Origin: Shewanella mangrovi
GTDB lineage: Bacteria; Pseudomonadota; Gammaproteobacteria; Enterobacterales; Shewanellaceae
Assembly: GCF_000753795.1 (NCBI RefSeq)
Contig: NZ_JPEO01000002.1
Location: forward strand, 372,001-436,000
Direction of reading: 5' to 3'
Length of the DNA stretch: 64,000 nt
Positions 63,862 through 64,000 of this stretch are shown one piece after another. Numbering within the stretch: position 1 is the first letter of the stretch; the number at the start of each line of letters is the position of its first letter. The translations under genes were made by a program, and so were the position numbers. The notes below the pieces were generated by a model. That model was not told the origin of the DNA. It made no database searches and was given only the letters and a program-made list of their open reading frames with translations.

Positions 63862-63883
63862 GCCCCGCAGTGGGGTGCGGGGC
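63862..63883. terminator. Hairpin terminator after the response regulator gene
   Basis: GCCCCGCA and TGCGGGGC pair around GTGGGG; A-rich flank upstream. It sits between convergent genes. Confidence 0.75.
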
Positions 63884-63906
63884 AAAGGTTGCGGCTTACA
63901 AAAAAC

Positions 63907-64000
63907 TTATGCAGCTTGAGTGTGCAGTTGCGGAGTTTTCACGGTGAGCGACATCAGCAAGGACAACACCAACAGCCCTAAAATCACATAGAAGGTCGCG
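63907..64000 (-). CDS. C-terminal end of a membrane protein (partial)
   Basis: Only the last 31 codons are in the window: a hydrophobic helix (FYVILGLLVLSLLMSLTV) followed by KTPQLHTQAA and the stop. It continues beyond the window edge. A carbon-starvation/peptide or pyruvate transporter of the CstA type would fit beside a BtsSR-like pair, but the fragment is too short to decide. Confidence 0.5.
   Translation of the reverse strand, partial: ATFYVILGLLVLSLLMSLTVKTPQLHTQAA

Noticed and set aside
1..64000. tRNA, rRNA, CRISPR arrays, prophage
   Set aside because: No cloverleaf-like, repeat-spacer or phage structural gene pattern was seen on either strand.

Overview
The window looks like chromosomal DNA of a marine gammaproteobacterium close to Shewanella. 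This is inferred from family resemblance and gene order, not from a database search. The pointers are: the block rne / rluC / HAD phosphatase / yceF / yceD-rpmF-plsX-fabHDG-acpP-fabF, arranged as in enteric bacteria but without pabC-mltG-tmk-holB after fabF; a 295-residue-type cytidine deaminase; an hdfR/maoP divergent pair; YihD; a fused MsrB-MsrA; and a complete proteobacterial dedicated sortase locus.

Layout. 0-7.8 kb: VOC fragment, a small lipoprotein, a cold-shock protein, rlmA with an unknown partner gene, sbcB, cdd, a beta-hydroxyacid dehydrogenase, an acyl-CoA thioesterase and a HutD/Ves protein. 7.9-14.1 kb: the fatty acid/phospholipid operon on the minus strand, read from yceD through rpmF, plsX, fabH, fabD, fabG and acpP to fabF, with a strong hairpin between acpP and fabF. 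14.4-20.7 kb: yceF, HAD phosphatase, rluC and divergent rne with a structured leader that looks autoregulatory. 20.8-33 kb: housekeeping and stress genes (SulP transporter, MsrBA, 2OG-Fe oxygenase, YlqF GTPase, LMW phosphatase, secreted DNA ligase, DgkA, HdfR, MaoP, M28 peptidase, a GGDEF protein, an acyltransferase).

33.1-39.8 kb is the most distinctive system: a class GN-type sortase, one VIT/vWA substrate with an MPQTG sorting signal, an OmpA-like protein, and a divergent response regulator/histidine kinase pair whose kinase carries a CBM9-like extracytoplasmic sensor domain. Nested inverted repeats surround the apparent regulator promoter. It corresponds to the proteobacterial dedicated sortase (Pds) arrangement known from family models; as far as I know its biological role is poorly defined.

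39.8-53 kb: ZIP transporter, metC, yihD, then small membrane genes, an ArsR-rhodanese regulator with a stand-alone dihydrolipoamide dehydrogenase-like flavoprotein, a DUF2938 membrane protein, a thioredoxin-CcdA-like fusion, and an AraC regulator followed by a quinone reductase and an arginase-like protein with an altered metal site. 53.4-59.2 kb is a run of short plus-strand orphan genes (CAT-like, two VOC, two GNAT, GFA, SDR, small membrane proteins) that resembles an accessory island, although I found no integrase or attC sites. 59.3-64 kb: an FMN reductase, a membrane GGDEF protein, a LytS/LytTR-type (BtsSR-like) two-component pair, and the C-terminus of a convergent membrane protein. I saw no rRNA, tRNA, CRISPR array or intact insertion sequence.
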